From Aliarcobacter vitoriensis (lineage in GTDB: Bacteria > Campylobacterota > Campylobacteria > Campylobacterales > Arcobacteraceae): a stretch of DNA of 64,000 nt. Below, piece after piece: positions 54,840 through 62,935 of this stretch. The stretch lies in assembly GCF_003316695.1 (NCBI RefSeq), contig NZ_PDKB01000002.1:62001-126000 (forward strand), read 5' to 3'. Made by a program: the position numbers and the translations under genes. Every line of letters starts with the position of its first letter. The first letter of the stretch is position 1. The notes under the pieces were generated by a model, which had not been told where the DNA came from, searched no databases, and saw only the letters and a program-made list of their open reading frames with translations.

Positions 54840-55778
54840 TCATTTCTTAGAAAACTTAAAAATATTCTCTTTTTTATCTACTTTTATAGAGTATATTTTT
54901 GGTAAAGATACTAAAAATTTATCAAAATCATTTATAGCAAATTTACCAGTTATTTGTGTTTTAGCAACTCTTTCATCTTGAAATTCTATTTTTAAATCTT
55001 TGTATCTTGAAAACTCCGCTAAACTATCCTTTAGAGTTGTTTTATTAAACACTAAAAAACCATTTTCCCAACTTGCTATATTTTCAACTTCTACTTTTTC
55101 AAAATCCATTTTTTTATCTTCATTTATCCCAATTTTATCACCTTGATTTAAATAAGTATATTTTCTGTTAGAAGTAACTTTTACAGTTCCTTCTTTTACT
55201 TTTACACTAAAACTATTGTTGATATTTGATACTTCAAAAGTTGTCCCAACAACTTCAATTTCTGCATCTTTTGTTTTTATGATAAATGGTTTTTCTTTAT
55301 CCTTTGCAACATAAAAAATTGCTCTACCATCTACAAAATCTATCTTTCTACTACTTTTATAATAATCTACATTTAGATTTGAATTTACATCTAAAACTAT
55401 TTTAGAATCATCAGGAAGAGTTATAGTATTTTGTAATTCTTGAGCTGAAACAAAATTTTGAGAATATACTGGAACAAAATAATAATCTGCTCCAAAGCCA
55501 ATACAGAGAAAAACTGAAGCGGCAATCATAAACTTTTTTGTTCTTTGAATAAATTTTGTTCTTTTTGCTCCTTTATTCGCATTTTTTACTAATTTTTCTA
55601 TTGTATTATTTGATAGTTTTGAAAATCTTTGTCTTAAAAGTTTATTTGTATTGTAAGCTTTTTTATGTGAAGAATTTGACTCTAACCAATGTTTTAATTG
55701 TTCTTCTTCATTTTGAGTTAATCCTTCTTTTTCTTTTATAAGCCAAGATACAGCTTGTTCATCAACACTTTTCATCAA
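54840..55778 (-). CDS. fecR: FecR-type transmembrane anti-sigma/signal transducer
   Basis: 312 residues. An N-terminal cytosolic segment DEQAVSWLIKEKEGLTQNEEEQLKHWLESN (DUF4880-like) binds the sigma factor. One membrane helix (about 80-105, FMIAASVFLCIGFGADYYF) follows, then the periplasmic FecR domain with ITLPDDSKIVLDVNSNL (about 115-135) and a C-terminal STN-binding region. It relays ligand binding by the receptor to FecI. Its ATG overlaps the fecI stop by 4 nt. A near-identical copy of its last 20 codons lies at 53092-53153. Confidence 0.92.
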   Translation of the reverse strand: MMKSVDEQAVSWLIKEKEGLTQNEEEQLKHWLESNSSHKKAYNTNKLLRQRFSKLSNNTIEKLVKNANKGAKRTKFIQRTKKFMIAASVFLCIGFGADYYFVPVYSQNFVSAQELQNTITLPDDSKIVLDVNSNLNVDYYKSSRKIDFVDGRAIFYVAKDKEKPFIIKTKDAEIEVVGTTFEVSNINNSFSVKVKEGTVKVTSNRKYTYLNQGDKIGINEDKKMDFEKVEVENIASWENGFLVFNKTTLKDSLAEFSRYKDLKIEFQDERVAKTQITGKFAINDFDKFLVSLPKIYSIKVDKKENIFKFSKK

Positions 55779-56254
55779 TTATATCCTTCAATACTTTCTA
55801 GCTTTTCTTTGATTCTTTCAGTTGCTCTAATAATATGTTTTTCAACTGCAGGGACACTTATTCCCATTCTTTTAGCTATTTCTTTTCTGCTTAATCCTTC
55901 ATACAAATGTAAAATAAAAGCTTGTGCATTATTTGGAGGGATAGTTTCTAAAATTTGAGCTAACAACTCTTGTTCACACTCTTCAAAAAGTATCTCTTCT
56001 GGTTGCTCTGATATAGGAATACTAGAATATTCTTCTTCATATTCAATCGAAGCTGAATGTTTTTCTCTTCTTGCTAAATCAAAAACGATATTTCTTGCTA
56101 ATTTGTATAAAAAGGCTCTTTGATTTTCTATTGGAATATCTAAATTTGCATCTAATAATCTACTATAAGACTCTTGTACTATATCCTTGGCTTTTTCTTT
56201 ATCTCCTACCATCTTTTGAACATAATATACCAATTCTTGATAATATTGTACCAT
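55775..56254 (-). CDS. fecI: FecI-like ECF sigma factor
   Basis: 159 residues. Sigma region 2 reads VQKMVGDKEKAKDIVQESYSRLLD, and YKLARNIVFDLARR; region 4 has LSRKEIAKRMGISVPAVEKHI, the helix-turn-helix for -35 recognition. It should direct transcription of the TonB receptor gene once released by FecR. The receptor lies 5 kb downstream on the same strand, now separated by other genes. A CATAATT-GG-AATTATG palindrome lies upstream at 56294. Confidence 0.93.
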   Translation of the reverse strand: MVQYYQELVYYVQKMVGDKEKAKDIVQESYSRLLDANLDIPIENQRAFLYKLARNIVFDLARREKHSASIEYEEEYSSIPISEQPEEILFEECEQELLAQILETIPPNNAQAFILHLYEGLSRKEIAKRMGISVPAVEKHIIRATERIKEKLESIEGYN

Positions 56255-56293
56255 TGAAAACTAATCCTTTGATAATTTTTTAAGAAATACTAT

Positions 56294-56309
56294 CATAATT
56301 GGAATTATG
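56294..56309. promoter_or_regulatory. Palindrome upstream of fecI
   Basis: CATAATT-GG-AATTATG, a 16-bp inverted repeat, sits 40 bp before the fecI start, where an iron-responsive (Fur) operator is expected. The sequence resembles but does not clearly match a Fur box. Confidence 0.35.
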
Positions 56310-56353
56310 CTTATATTAATATAAACTATAAAAATTTATAACTTATAAAATTT

Positions 56354-56881
56354 CTATTTTTTTGGTCTAAAAGCTTTTATAATATCTTCATTTGTTTCTA
56401 AATATGCTCCATCCATCAAATCTATACAATATGGAATTGCTGGAAAAACTGCATCAAGGCACTCTCTAATTGATTTTGGTTTTCCTGGAAGATTTACAAT
56501 CAAAGAAGTTCCTCTTAATCCTGCTGTTTGTCTTGATAAAATCGCAGTTGGCACATATTGTAAACTAACACTTCTCATAAGTTCCCCAAAACCAGGCATC
56601 ATCCTATCACAAACATTTTCAGTCGCTTCTGGAGTTACATCACGAACTGCTGGTCCAGTTCCACCTGTTGTTACAACTAAACAACATTTTTCATTATCAA
56701 CTAAATCTTTTAAAGTATTTTCAATAGTATTTCTATCATCTTCAATACATCTATAAACTGGTTCCCAAGGAGATTTTAAATACTCATTCAAAGTATCTAT
56801 TATAGCTTTTCCTGATAAATCTTCATATATTCCTGCACTTGCTCTATCACTTGCTGTTACAATCCCAATCTTTGCTGTCAT
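56354..56881 (-). CDS. mogA: Molybdopterin adenylyltransferase
   Basis: 175 residues. TTGGTGPAVRDVTPEA (about 71-86) is the MogA/MoaB signature, preceded by GIVTASDRASAG and followed by SRQTAGLRGTSLIVNLPGKPKSI. It adenylylates molybdopterin before metal insertion, so it pairs functionally with MobB encoded at 33394. Its ATG overlaps the upstream esterase stop by 4 nt. Confidence 0.94.
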   Translation of the reverse strand: MTAKIGIVTASDRASAGIYEDLSGKAIIDTLNEYLKSPWEPVYRCIEDDRNTIENTLKDLVDNEKCCLVVTTGGTGPAVRDVTPEATENVCDRMMPGFGELMRSVSLQYVPTAILSRQTAGLRGTSLIVNLPGKPKSIRECLDAVFPAIPYCIDLMDGAYLETNEDIIKAFRPKK

Positions 56882-57396
56882 AATAAATGTCCTTTATCTT
56901 TAAAATAATAAACCGTTGCATAATTTTTAAAAAAGTCTTTTGCAACTAAACTATCAATTATCAAATCTTTTTCACCTAAAAAAACTTCTATTTTTAAACC
57001 ATTTTTTACAAGTTTTTCTAAATCATCTTCAATCCAAATATAGTTTAAAAGTGTTTCTAACTCTTCAAAACTTCCTTTTTTAAAATATTTTTCTATATCT
57101 TTGTATATTGGAGATTTTACATTTTCTAAAAAACTATTTATATATGAGTTTTCATCTTTTTTAAAAAACATAAGTTGCATTCTTTTGAATTTATCATCTT
57201 TTGTTTGAAAAAAAGCTGGAGATAAGAGTTGAAGTTTATCAACTCTATTTTTTGAATTTAAAACATATTCAAAAGCTTTTATTGCACCGTAAGAGAAACC
57301 ACTAACAGTAAAATCATTTGAAACTAAATACTCTTTGAAAAGTTCACTTTCATTTTCAAAACAAAATCCACTAAAAAAGTTTTTACAAATCTTCAA
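56878..57396 (-). CDS. bioV: BioV-like alpha/beta hydrolase (probable pimeloyl-ACP methyl ester esterase)
   Basis: 172 residues, a minimal alpha/beta hydrolase. The nucleophile Ser is in SGFSYGAIKAFEY (G-x-S-x-G, about residue 34), the Asp is likely in LGEKDLIID and the His in KDKGHLL at the C terminus. Size and SGFSYGA plus LSPAFFQ strings match the BioV esterase I recall from Helicobacter, which frees pimeloyl-ACP for biotin synthesis. No other biotin genes are in view. It overlaps the FtsH-like stop by 14 nt. Confidence 0.65.
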   Translation of the reverse strand: MKICKNFFSGFCFENESELFKEYLVSNDFTVSGFSYGAIKAFEYVLNSKNRVDKLQLLSPAFFQTKDDKFKRMQLMFFKKDENSYINSFLENVKSPIYKDIEKYFKKGSFEELETLLNYIWIEDDLEKLVKNGLKIEVFLGEKDLIIDSLVAKDFFKNYATVYYFKDKGHLL

Positions 57397-58858
57397 TAGT
57401 TATTACCTCATTTTTAAGCATAATTTCTTTTAATCTATTTATTTCAGCTACATTTGAAGATAATTCAATTCTTAGTTCATCTTTAATATTTGATATAAGT
57501 TCATCTATATTATTTGCCATTTTGTACCTATTTACAACTATATCAGCTGATTTATATGCTCTATCCAAATCTTCACTATTTATAGCAAATTTCTCTTTTT
57601 TTATTACTTCAAGTCCAACAAAACCAGCTAAATCTCTTTTGATATTTTCGCATAATTCACTATAAGATGGATAAGTTGAATTCAGTTTTGAGACGCTTTC
57701 ATCTAAAAGAGATATTTTACTTTTTGAAATAAATGCTTTACTTACTTGGTAAATTGCTAAAATATCTTTTTGTTCATTGTCTAAAATTTTTATCTGTTTT
57801 TTTCCAAATTCTAACTTATTTTTTGCAACTTCAATATCATTGTAATCTAATACTTTTTTATTGTTTTTTATCATATTTAAAAGTGCTTCATTTACAAGTG
57901 TTGAAAGAGCTGCTGAACTAAATCCAGCAGTTTCATTTACAAGTCTTTCTATATCTATTTTGCTATTTTTATCTTTTAAATATAACTCTAAAATTTGCTT
58001 TCTATCTTCTATATTTGGCAATCCTACATACAATCTTCTATCAAACCTCCCTGCTCTTAATAGTGCATCATCTAAAACCTCTATTTTATTTGTTGCAGCT
58101 ATTACTATAACTCCACTTTCTCCATCAAATCCATCCATTTGAGTTAAAAGTTCATTTAAAGTTGATTCTCTTTCATCATTTGATTTTCCACTTCTTGCCT
58201 TTCCAACTGCATCTATTTCATCTATAAATACTATTGAAGGTGCATTTAACTTTGCTTGAGTAAAAAGTTCCCTAACTTTTTTTGCTCCCATTCCAACATA
58301 AATATGTACAAAACTAGCTCCACTTTGATAAAAAAATGGTACTTGTGCTTCTCCTGCAACTGCCCTTGCTATTAGAGTTTTTCCAACTCCAGGAGCACCT
58401 ACAAGTAAAACACCTTTTGGAAGTTTTACACCAAATTTATTATATTTTATTGGATTATTTAAAAAATCAACAATTTCTTCAAGTTCTTCTTTTATCTCTT
58501 TTATTCCTGCAACATCTTTAAAAGTTATATTTGAAGTTACTGGTTTTATGTTGCTTTCTAAATCTTCTTGAGTTTTTTGTGTAGTTTTTTGAAGTTCCAT
58601 ATCAAAAGAGTTTATATTAGGTTTTATACCTTTTTTATTTTCTAAATATTTTCTTAATTTATTTTGATTAGCTCTTAAAACAAGAGATAAAATAAGTAAT
58701 ATAAATAAAAATCCAATACCAAAATAGTATGAACTTCCCTGTATATTTGAGCTACTTTTATAAATAGTATAAGAAAATAGCACTATTAGTACAATAGCTG
58801 ATATAATCATCAACTTAAAGTTTTTTTCTATATTTTTGTTATTTGAATCTTGTTGCAT
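57383..58858 (-). CDS. FtsH-like AAA protein lacking the protease active site
   Basis: About 491 residues from ATG 58858 (GGAG ten bases upstream); an ATG at 58879 is the alternative. Two membrane helices (about 15-65) are followed by an FtsH-type AAA domain: VLLVGAPGVGKT, IVFIDEIDAVGKAR, the SRH RAGRFDRRLYV. In true FtsH HEAGHA follows; here the same place reads ILAIYQVSKAF, so the zinc-binding HExxH is lost. It is likely an unfoldase or regulatory subunit. The aroB-mscS-mtaB-ftsH-like order matches Helicobacter HP0283-HP0286 to my memory. Confidence 0.9.
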   Translation of the reverse strand: MQQDSNNKNIEKNFKLMIISAIVLIVLFSYTIYKSSSNIQGSSYYFGIGFLFILLILSLVLRANQNKLRKYLENKKGIKPNINSFDMELQKTTQKTQEDLESNIKPVTSNITFKDVAGIKEIKEELEEIVDFLNNPIKYNKFGVKLPKGVLLVGAPGVGKTLIARAVAGEAQVPFFYQSGASFVHIYVGMGAKKVRELFTQAKLNAPSIVFIDEIDAVGKARSGKSNDERESTLNELLTQMDGFDGESGVIVIAATNKIEVLDDALLRAGRFDRRLYVGLPNIEDRKQILELYLKDKNSKIDIERLVNETAGFSSAALSTLVNEALLNMIKNNKKVLDYNDIEVAKNKLEFGKKQIKILDNEQKDILAIYQVSKAFISKSKISLLDESVSKLNSTYPSYSELCENIKRDLAGFVGLEVIKKEKFAINSEDLDRAYKSADIVVNRYKMANNIDELISNIKDELRIELSSNVAEINRLKEIMLKNEVITIEDL

Positions 58859-60107
58859 TTTTAGTAAACTCCACTTCATAATCTTCTAAATATAACCAAT
58901 CCCCAACTAAATCTTCATCACTACTTATCTCAATTTGATTAAAATATTGATCAAGCCCTATATATTTTCCATTTTTCTCTTGTTCAACCAATACTTCAAG
59001 TTTAGTTTTATTATCTCTTCTAAACTCATAATTTTTCTGTTTGATAGTTTCTACAAGTTCAATATATCTATCTTTTGCAATATCACCTTTTATATCAGGC
59101 TTCATAGTAGCACTAGGAGTTCCATCTCTTTTTGAATAAGTGAAAGCATGAACATGAGTTAAAGGAAACCTTTTAAGATTTTGCATAGCTTCTTTCCAAA
59201 TTTCAGGAGTTTCGCCAGGATGCCCCACTATAAAATCTGTTCCTAACGCATATCCACTATCTTTTAAAAATTCAAAAAGTTCTAAATCACTTAAAACTTT
59301 ATTTCTTCTATTCATAATTTTCAACATATCTTTTGAAGTATGTTGAAGTGCAATATGTAAGTGTTTTGCCATAAATGGTTCATTTATAAGTTCTTTAAAC
59401 TCATCATCTATTTGTATTGGTTCAATGCTTCCCATTCTTATTCGTCTAACACCTTTTATTTGTGACATTTTTTTAAGAAGTTTTGCTAATGAAGTATGTT
59501 GTTTTTTACCATAACTGCCAACATTTGTTCCTGTTAAAATAAACTCTCCAAAACCATTTTGTGCTAAAGTTTCTATTTGTTCTAAAATTACTTTTTCTTC
59601 ATAACTTCTAGCATCTCCCCTTACATAAGGGATAATACAGTACGAACATCTAAAATCACAGCCCTCTTGAATTTTTATAAATGCCCTACTTTTACCTACA
59701 AACTCTTCAACTATTGTTTTATCCAAATGAGTTAAATCACCTAACTTAAAGAATCTTTTATCCTCTAAAAGTAAATCATTGATATTCTCTTTTTCAGAGT
59801 GTCCAAAAAGTGAATCAATTTTATTCTCACTAAATAGTTTTTCACCTTTTGTTCTTGTTCCACAACCTGTAAAAACAACTCTTGGATTTGTTGGTAAATT
59901 TTTTAAACTATTTATATAACTTCTTGCTGTACTATCTGCACTATTTGTAACTGTACAAGAGTTAATTATTACAATATTTGCATCTTTTTCATCTTGTGTT
60001 ACTTCAAAATCTTTTAAATTACTAATCATAACTTGTGTATCAAAAAGATTGGTTCTGCAACCAAAAGTTTTAAAATATACTTTTGGTTTGTTTTGTGAAA
60101 AATTCAT
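58839..60107 (-). CDS. mtaB: tRNA N6-threonylcarbamoyladenosine methylthiotransferase MtaB
   Basis: 422 residues. An N-terminal UPF0004 domain with Cys residues in TFGCRTN, SCTV and GCGTR (about 17, 51, 82), a radical SAM domain with CDFRCSYC (C-x3-C-x2-C, about 148-155), and a C-terminal TRAM-like part define the methylthiotransferase family. It modifies t6A37 of ANN-reading tRNAs. It lies 11 nt downstream of mscS and overlaps the ftsH-like gene by 20 nt. Confidence 0.93.
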   Translation of the reverse strand: MNFSQNKPKVYFKTFGCRTNLFDTQVMISNLKDFEVTQDEKDANIVIINSCTVTNSADSTARSYINSLKNLPTNPRVVFTGCGTRTKGEKLFSENKIDSLFGHSEKENINDLLLEDKRFFKLGDLTHLDKTIVEEFVGKSRAFIKIQEGCDFRCSYCIIPYVRGDARSYEEKVILEQIETLAQNGFGEFILTGTNVGSYGKKQHTSLAKLLKKMSQIKGVRRIRMGSIEPIQIDDEFKELINEPFMAKHLHIALQHTSKDMLKIMNRRNKVLSDLELFEFLKDSGYALGTDFIVGHPGETPEIWKEAMQNLKRFPLTHVHAFTYSKRDGTPSATMKPDIKGDIAKDRYIELVETIKQKNYEFRRDNKTKLEVLVEQEKNGKYIGLDQYFNQIEISSDEDLVGDWLYLEDYEVEFTKNATRFK

Positions 60108-60118
60108 AAAATATTATC

Positions 60119-61801
60119 CTACACTTTATTTGTTAGTTCTTCTAACTCTTCTGGAACAACTTTTCTATTCATTGCTGGACCATAAGGATTACTTGTTCTA
60201 TTAAGATTAATTTGTTGTGTTGGATAAGCAATATTTATATCACTTTCTTTCATAAATGCTTCGAGAATTTCCGTACTTATTGTACTTCTTAAAACTAAAG
60301 CAGCAAATGAGTTTGTAAGATACCAACCAGAAATCACAACTCCATGTGGCTCTATAAAAGTAAATACTCTTGGTTCTACTCCAGTTGCTCTTAACTGATA
60401 TTTATTTCTCATTTTAGATAACTGTTTTCTTGTAATATCACTATAACCTTTTGAATAGTGCTTCAATATTTCTCTTATAATTTTTTGTGCTTTTTTATGA
60501 TTTGAATCAAATGTTAAAGTTATATCTATTCCATCCCAAACTGTTTTTAGTTCACTATGACTATAATTTGCTATAAGTTCAGAAAAAATATAGTTATTTG
60601 GTATAAAAAATATTCTTCCAGCTCTTCTATTTTGCATATATGTAACTAAAGTAACATCTTCTCTAATAGTTATCTTAAATAACGAAATATCCAAAACATC
60701 TCCAACTGTTTCAACATTTCCTTTTGTAACTCTAATTCTATCTCCAACTTGAATAAATCCAGAAGTAACGATAACCATCCAGCCAAAAAGCGACATAAAC
60801 CAATCTTTTAAAGCAATCGCAATACCAGCTGATGCAAATCCAAGAATTGTTACAAGATATGAAACATTATCGATATATGAGAAAAGTAATACCATCAAAA
60901 CTAAAAAAGCTAAGGTAAAGTTTATGATTTTATTTACCATATAATAATTTTCAGTTTGTGAGAAATACTTTTTCAAAGTAAGTTTTACTAAAAATGATAT
61001 TACAAATAAGAAAACAATAATACCAAATATTAAAAACATTTTTTGTATTTGTTGAGTTATTTGATTTTTAATCTCTAATATAACTTGTTCAATTTTTTTA
61101 CCATAAACTTCTTGAGTTGTAGTAACGATATCTAAAACAATATCAAAATCTCTTTTTTGTTTATCTAAAAATGTAATTTTCTCTTTATACTCACTTTTTG
61201 AATCAAGAGCATAAAGTTCTCTATAAGTAGTCAATTCTTCCTCTAAGGCTTGAAAAGTAGTCTCTATTTGCATTTTTAAAGTATTGAATTGTTGTCTGTT
61301 ATTTTCTATTTTTTTAATATTTGATAGAGCATTTATTATTCCAAATGGGTTTGTAATATTCTCAAATTTCTCTATTTCAGGGGGATTCATCAAAGAACCA
61401 ATAGGAGAACCTTTATACTCTGCTATTAATTCTAACTCATTTTCTTTTACTCTAATTTTATTTAGAAGTTGATACTCCAACTCCTCAGCTAAATTGTTTT
61501 TTTTCTTTAAACTATCTTTTAATTGATCCAATTCGGCTGAAATTTTGCTATATGATAAATAATTAGAGTATCTTTTTAATAAAATATTATCTTTAAATGT
61601 TGATTCTATTTTATTGATTTTTTCCAATAAAATATTTATCTCAACCATATTCTCAATCTCTAAAACACTATCATCTTTATTTGTATTTTTTGTATTTGTT
61701 TTTTGTTCTTTTTTTTCTACTTTTTCATTGGCACTTAAGATAAATACACTTGAAGAAGATAAACTTATTAGTACAAAAGCTAAAAATATTTTTTTTAACA
61801 A
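60119..61801 (-). CDS. mscS: MscS-family mechanosensitive channel
   Basis: 560 residues with a signal peptide (KIFLAFVLISLSSSSVFILSA), a long periplasmic coiled-coil part (about 40-250), three or four membrane helices (about 265-360, FLIFGIIVFLFVISFLV and later) and the MscS pore and beta domain with GFIQVGDRIRVTKGNVETVGDVLDI. It opens under hypo-osmotic membrane tension. Its first base is one base from the aroB stop, so it is translated in a coupled operon. Confidence 0.92.
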   Translation of the reverse strand: MLKKIFLAFVLISLSSSSVFILSANEKVEKKEQKTNTKNTNKDDSVLEIENMVEINILLEKINKIESTFKDNILLKRYSNYLSYSKISAELDQLKDSLKKKNNLAEELEYQLLNKIRVKENELELIAEYKGSPIGSLMNPPEIEKFENITNPFGIINALSNIKKIENNRQQFNTLKMQIETTFQALEEELTTYRELYALDSKSEYKEKITFLDKQKRDFDIVLDIVTTTQEVYGKKIEQVILEIKNQITQQIQKMFLIFGIIVFLFVISFLVKLTLKKYFSQTENYYMVNKIINFTLAFLVLMVLLFSYIDNVSYLVTILGFASAGIAIALKDWFMSLFGWMVIVTSGFIQVGDRIRVTKGNVETVGDVLDISLFKITIREDVTLVTYMQNRRAGRIFFIPNNYIFSELIANYSHSELKTVWDGIDITLTFDSNHKKAQKIIREILKHYSKGYSDITRKQLSKMRNKYQLRATGVEPRVFTFIEPHGVVISGWYLTNSFAALVLRSTISTEILEAFMKESDINIAYPTQQINLNRTSNPYGPAMNRKVVPEELEELTNKV

Positions 61802-62836
61802 TTAAAATCCTTCTAAAACTTCAATAACATCATTTTTACTAATATCATCTGTGATTTTACAATCACCTATACCAACAGGAACAATAAATTTTATTTTATT
61901 GTTTGAAGATTTTTTATCTAAGAAAAAATGCTCATAAAAATCTTCAACATCTTTTATTTTGTAAGTTGTTGGGATATCATATTTTTTTAATAAATCTTCA
62001 ACTCTTCTAGCATCTTCACTACTCATAAGATTTAACTTAACAGCTAAAGCATTTGCCATACACATACCTATTCCAACAGCTTCACCGTGTAAATACATTT
62101 TATAATTTGTTTCATTTTCTATTACATGTCCAAAAGTATGTCCATAATTTAATGCAGCTCTTAAACCTTGTTCTTTTTCATCTTGAGAAACTACCCAAGC
62201 TTTTGTTTCAACAGATTTTTGAATAGCTATATCAATATTGTTTTCTTTATTTAAATCATTATTTTCAAGCCAAATAAAAAAATCTTTATTAAAGGTAACT
62301 GCCATTTTTACAATCTCAGCAACTCCAGCACCAAACTCTCTTTTTGGCAAAGTTTTAAGCATCGATGAATCTATATAAACAGCTTTTGGTTGATGAAAAG
62401 TCCCTATTAAATTTTTTCCATATTTATTATTTATTCCTGTTTTACCACCAACACTTGCATCAACTTGAGAAAGAAGCGTTGTTGGAATTTGAATAAAATC
62501 AATACCTCTTTGATATATTGAAGCAGCAAATCCTGTCATATCACCAATAACTCCACCACCAAATGCAATAAGTAAAGATTTTCTATCAAGTCTTGCTTCA
62601 AAACAAGATGATAAAATCATCTCTAAAGTTTGCATATTTTTATACTCTTCTCCATCTGGAATTGTACAAATCGTAAATTCACGTGCTTTTATTTTTGATT
62701 TTAAATATTCAAGGTGATACGAGCTAACAGTTGGATTTGTAACAACTACAACTTTTCTATCAAAGTTCAGTTCTTCTAGCTTCTCTATGTAAATTTTATA
62801 TGAATTTTCTTCTGAAAGGTTTATTTGTACAGTCAT
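61802..62836 (-). CDS. aroB: 3-dehydroquinate synthase
   Basis: 344 residues. NAD-binding [22 protein letters not shown] (about 97-110), [19 protein letters not shown], and the metal ligands Glu/His/His in [16 protein letters not shown] and HGEAVGIGM are all present. It makes 3-dehydroquinate in the shikimate pathway. It appears to head the aroB-mscS-mtaB-ftsH-like run. A minus-strand promoter probably lies at 62850-62880. Confidence 0.96.
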   Translation of the reverse strand: MTVQINLSEENSYKIYIEKLEELNFDRKVVVVTNPTVSSYHLEYLKSKIKAREFTICTIPDGEEYKNMQTLEMILSSCFEARLDRKSLLIAFGGGVIGDMTGFAASIYQRGIDFIQIPTTLLSQVDASVGGKTGINNKYGKNLIGTFHQPKAVYIDSSMLKTLPKREFGAGVAEIVKMAVTFNKDFFIWLENNDLNKENNIDIAIQKSVETKAWVVSQDEKEQGLRAALNYGHTFGHVIENETNYKMYLHGEAVGIGMCMANALAVKLNLMSSEDARRVEDLLKKYDIPTTYKIKDVEDFYEHFFLDKKSSNNKIKFIVPVGIGDCKITDDISKNDVIEVLEGF

Positions 62837-62908
62837 TATCTATTTTCCATTATCTTTGTATATAATGCTAGATAATAGCCAAAAAAAGCTAAAAAAAGCC
62901 TTTCTTGA

Positions 62909-62935
62909 CATGGCACAAGTTTTAAAGTTTTGCCA
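62909..62935 (-). terminator. Hairpin spanning the stop of the GGDEF/EAL-like gene
   Basis: ATGGCA (62909-62914) and TGCCAT (62930-62935) are perfect arms around an AT-rich loop containing the stop codon. A run of seven T follows about 14 nt later on the minus strand, then a second one. It could terminate transcription before aroB. Confidence 0.4.
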
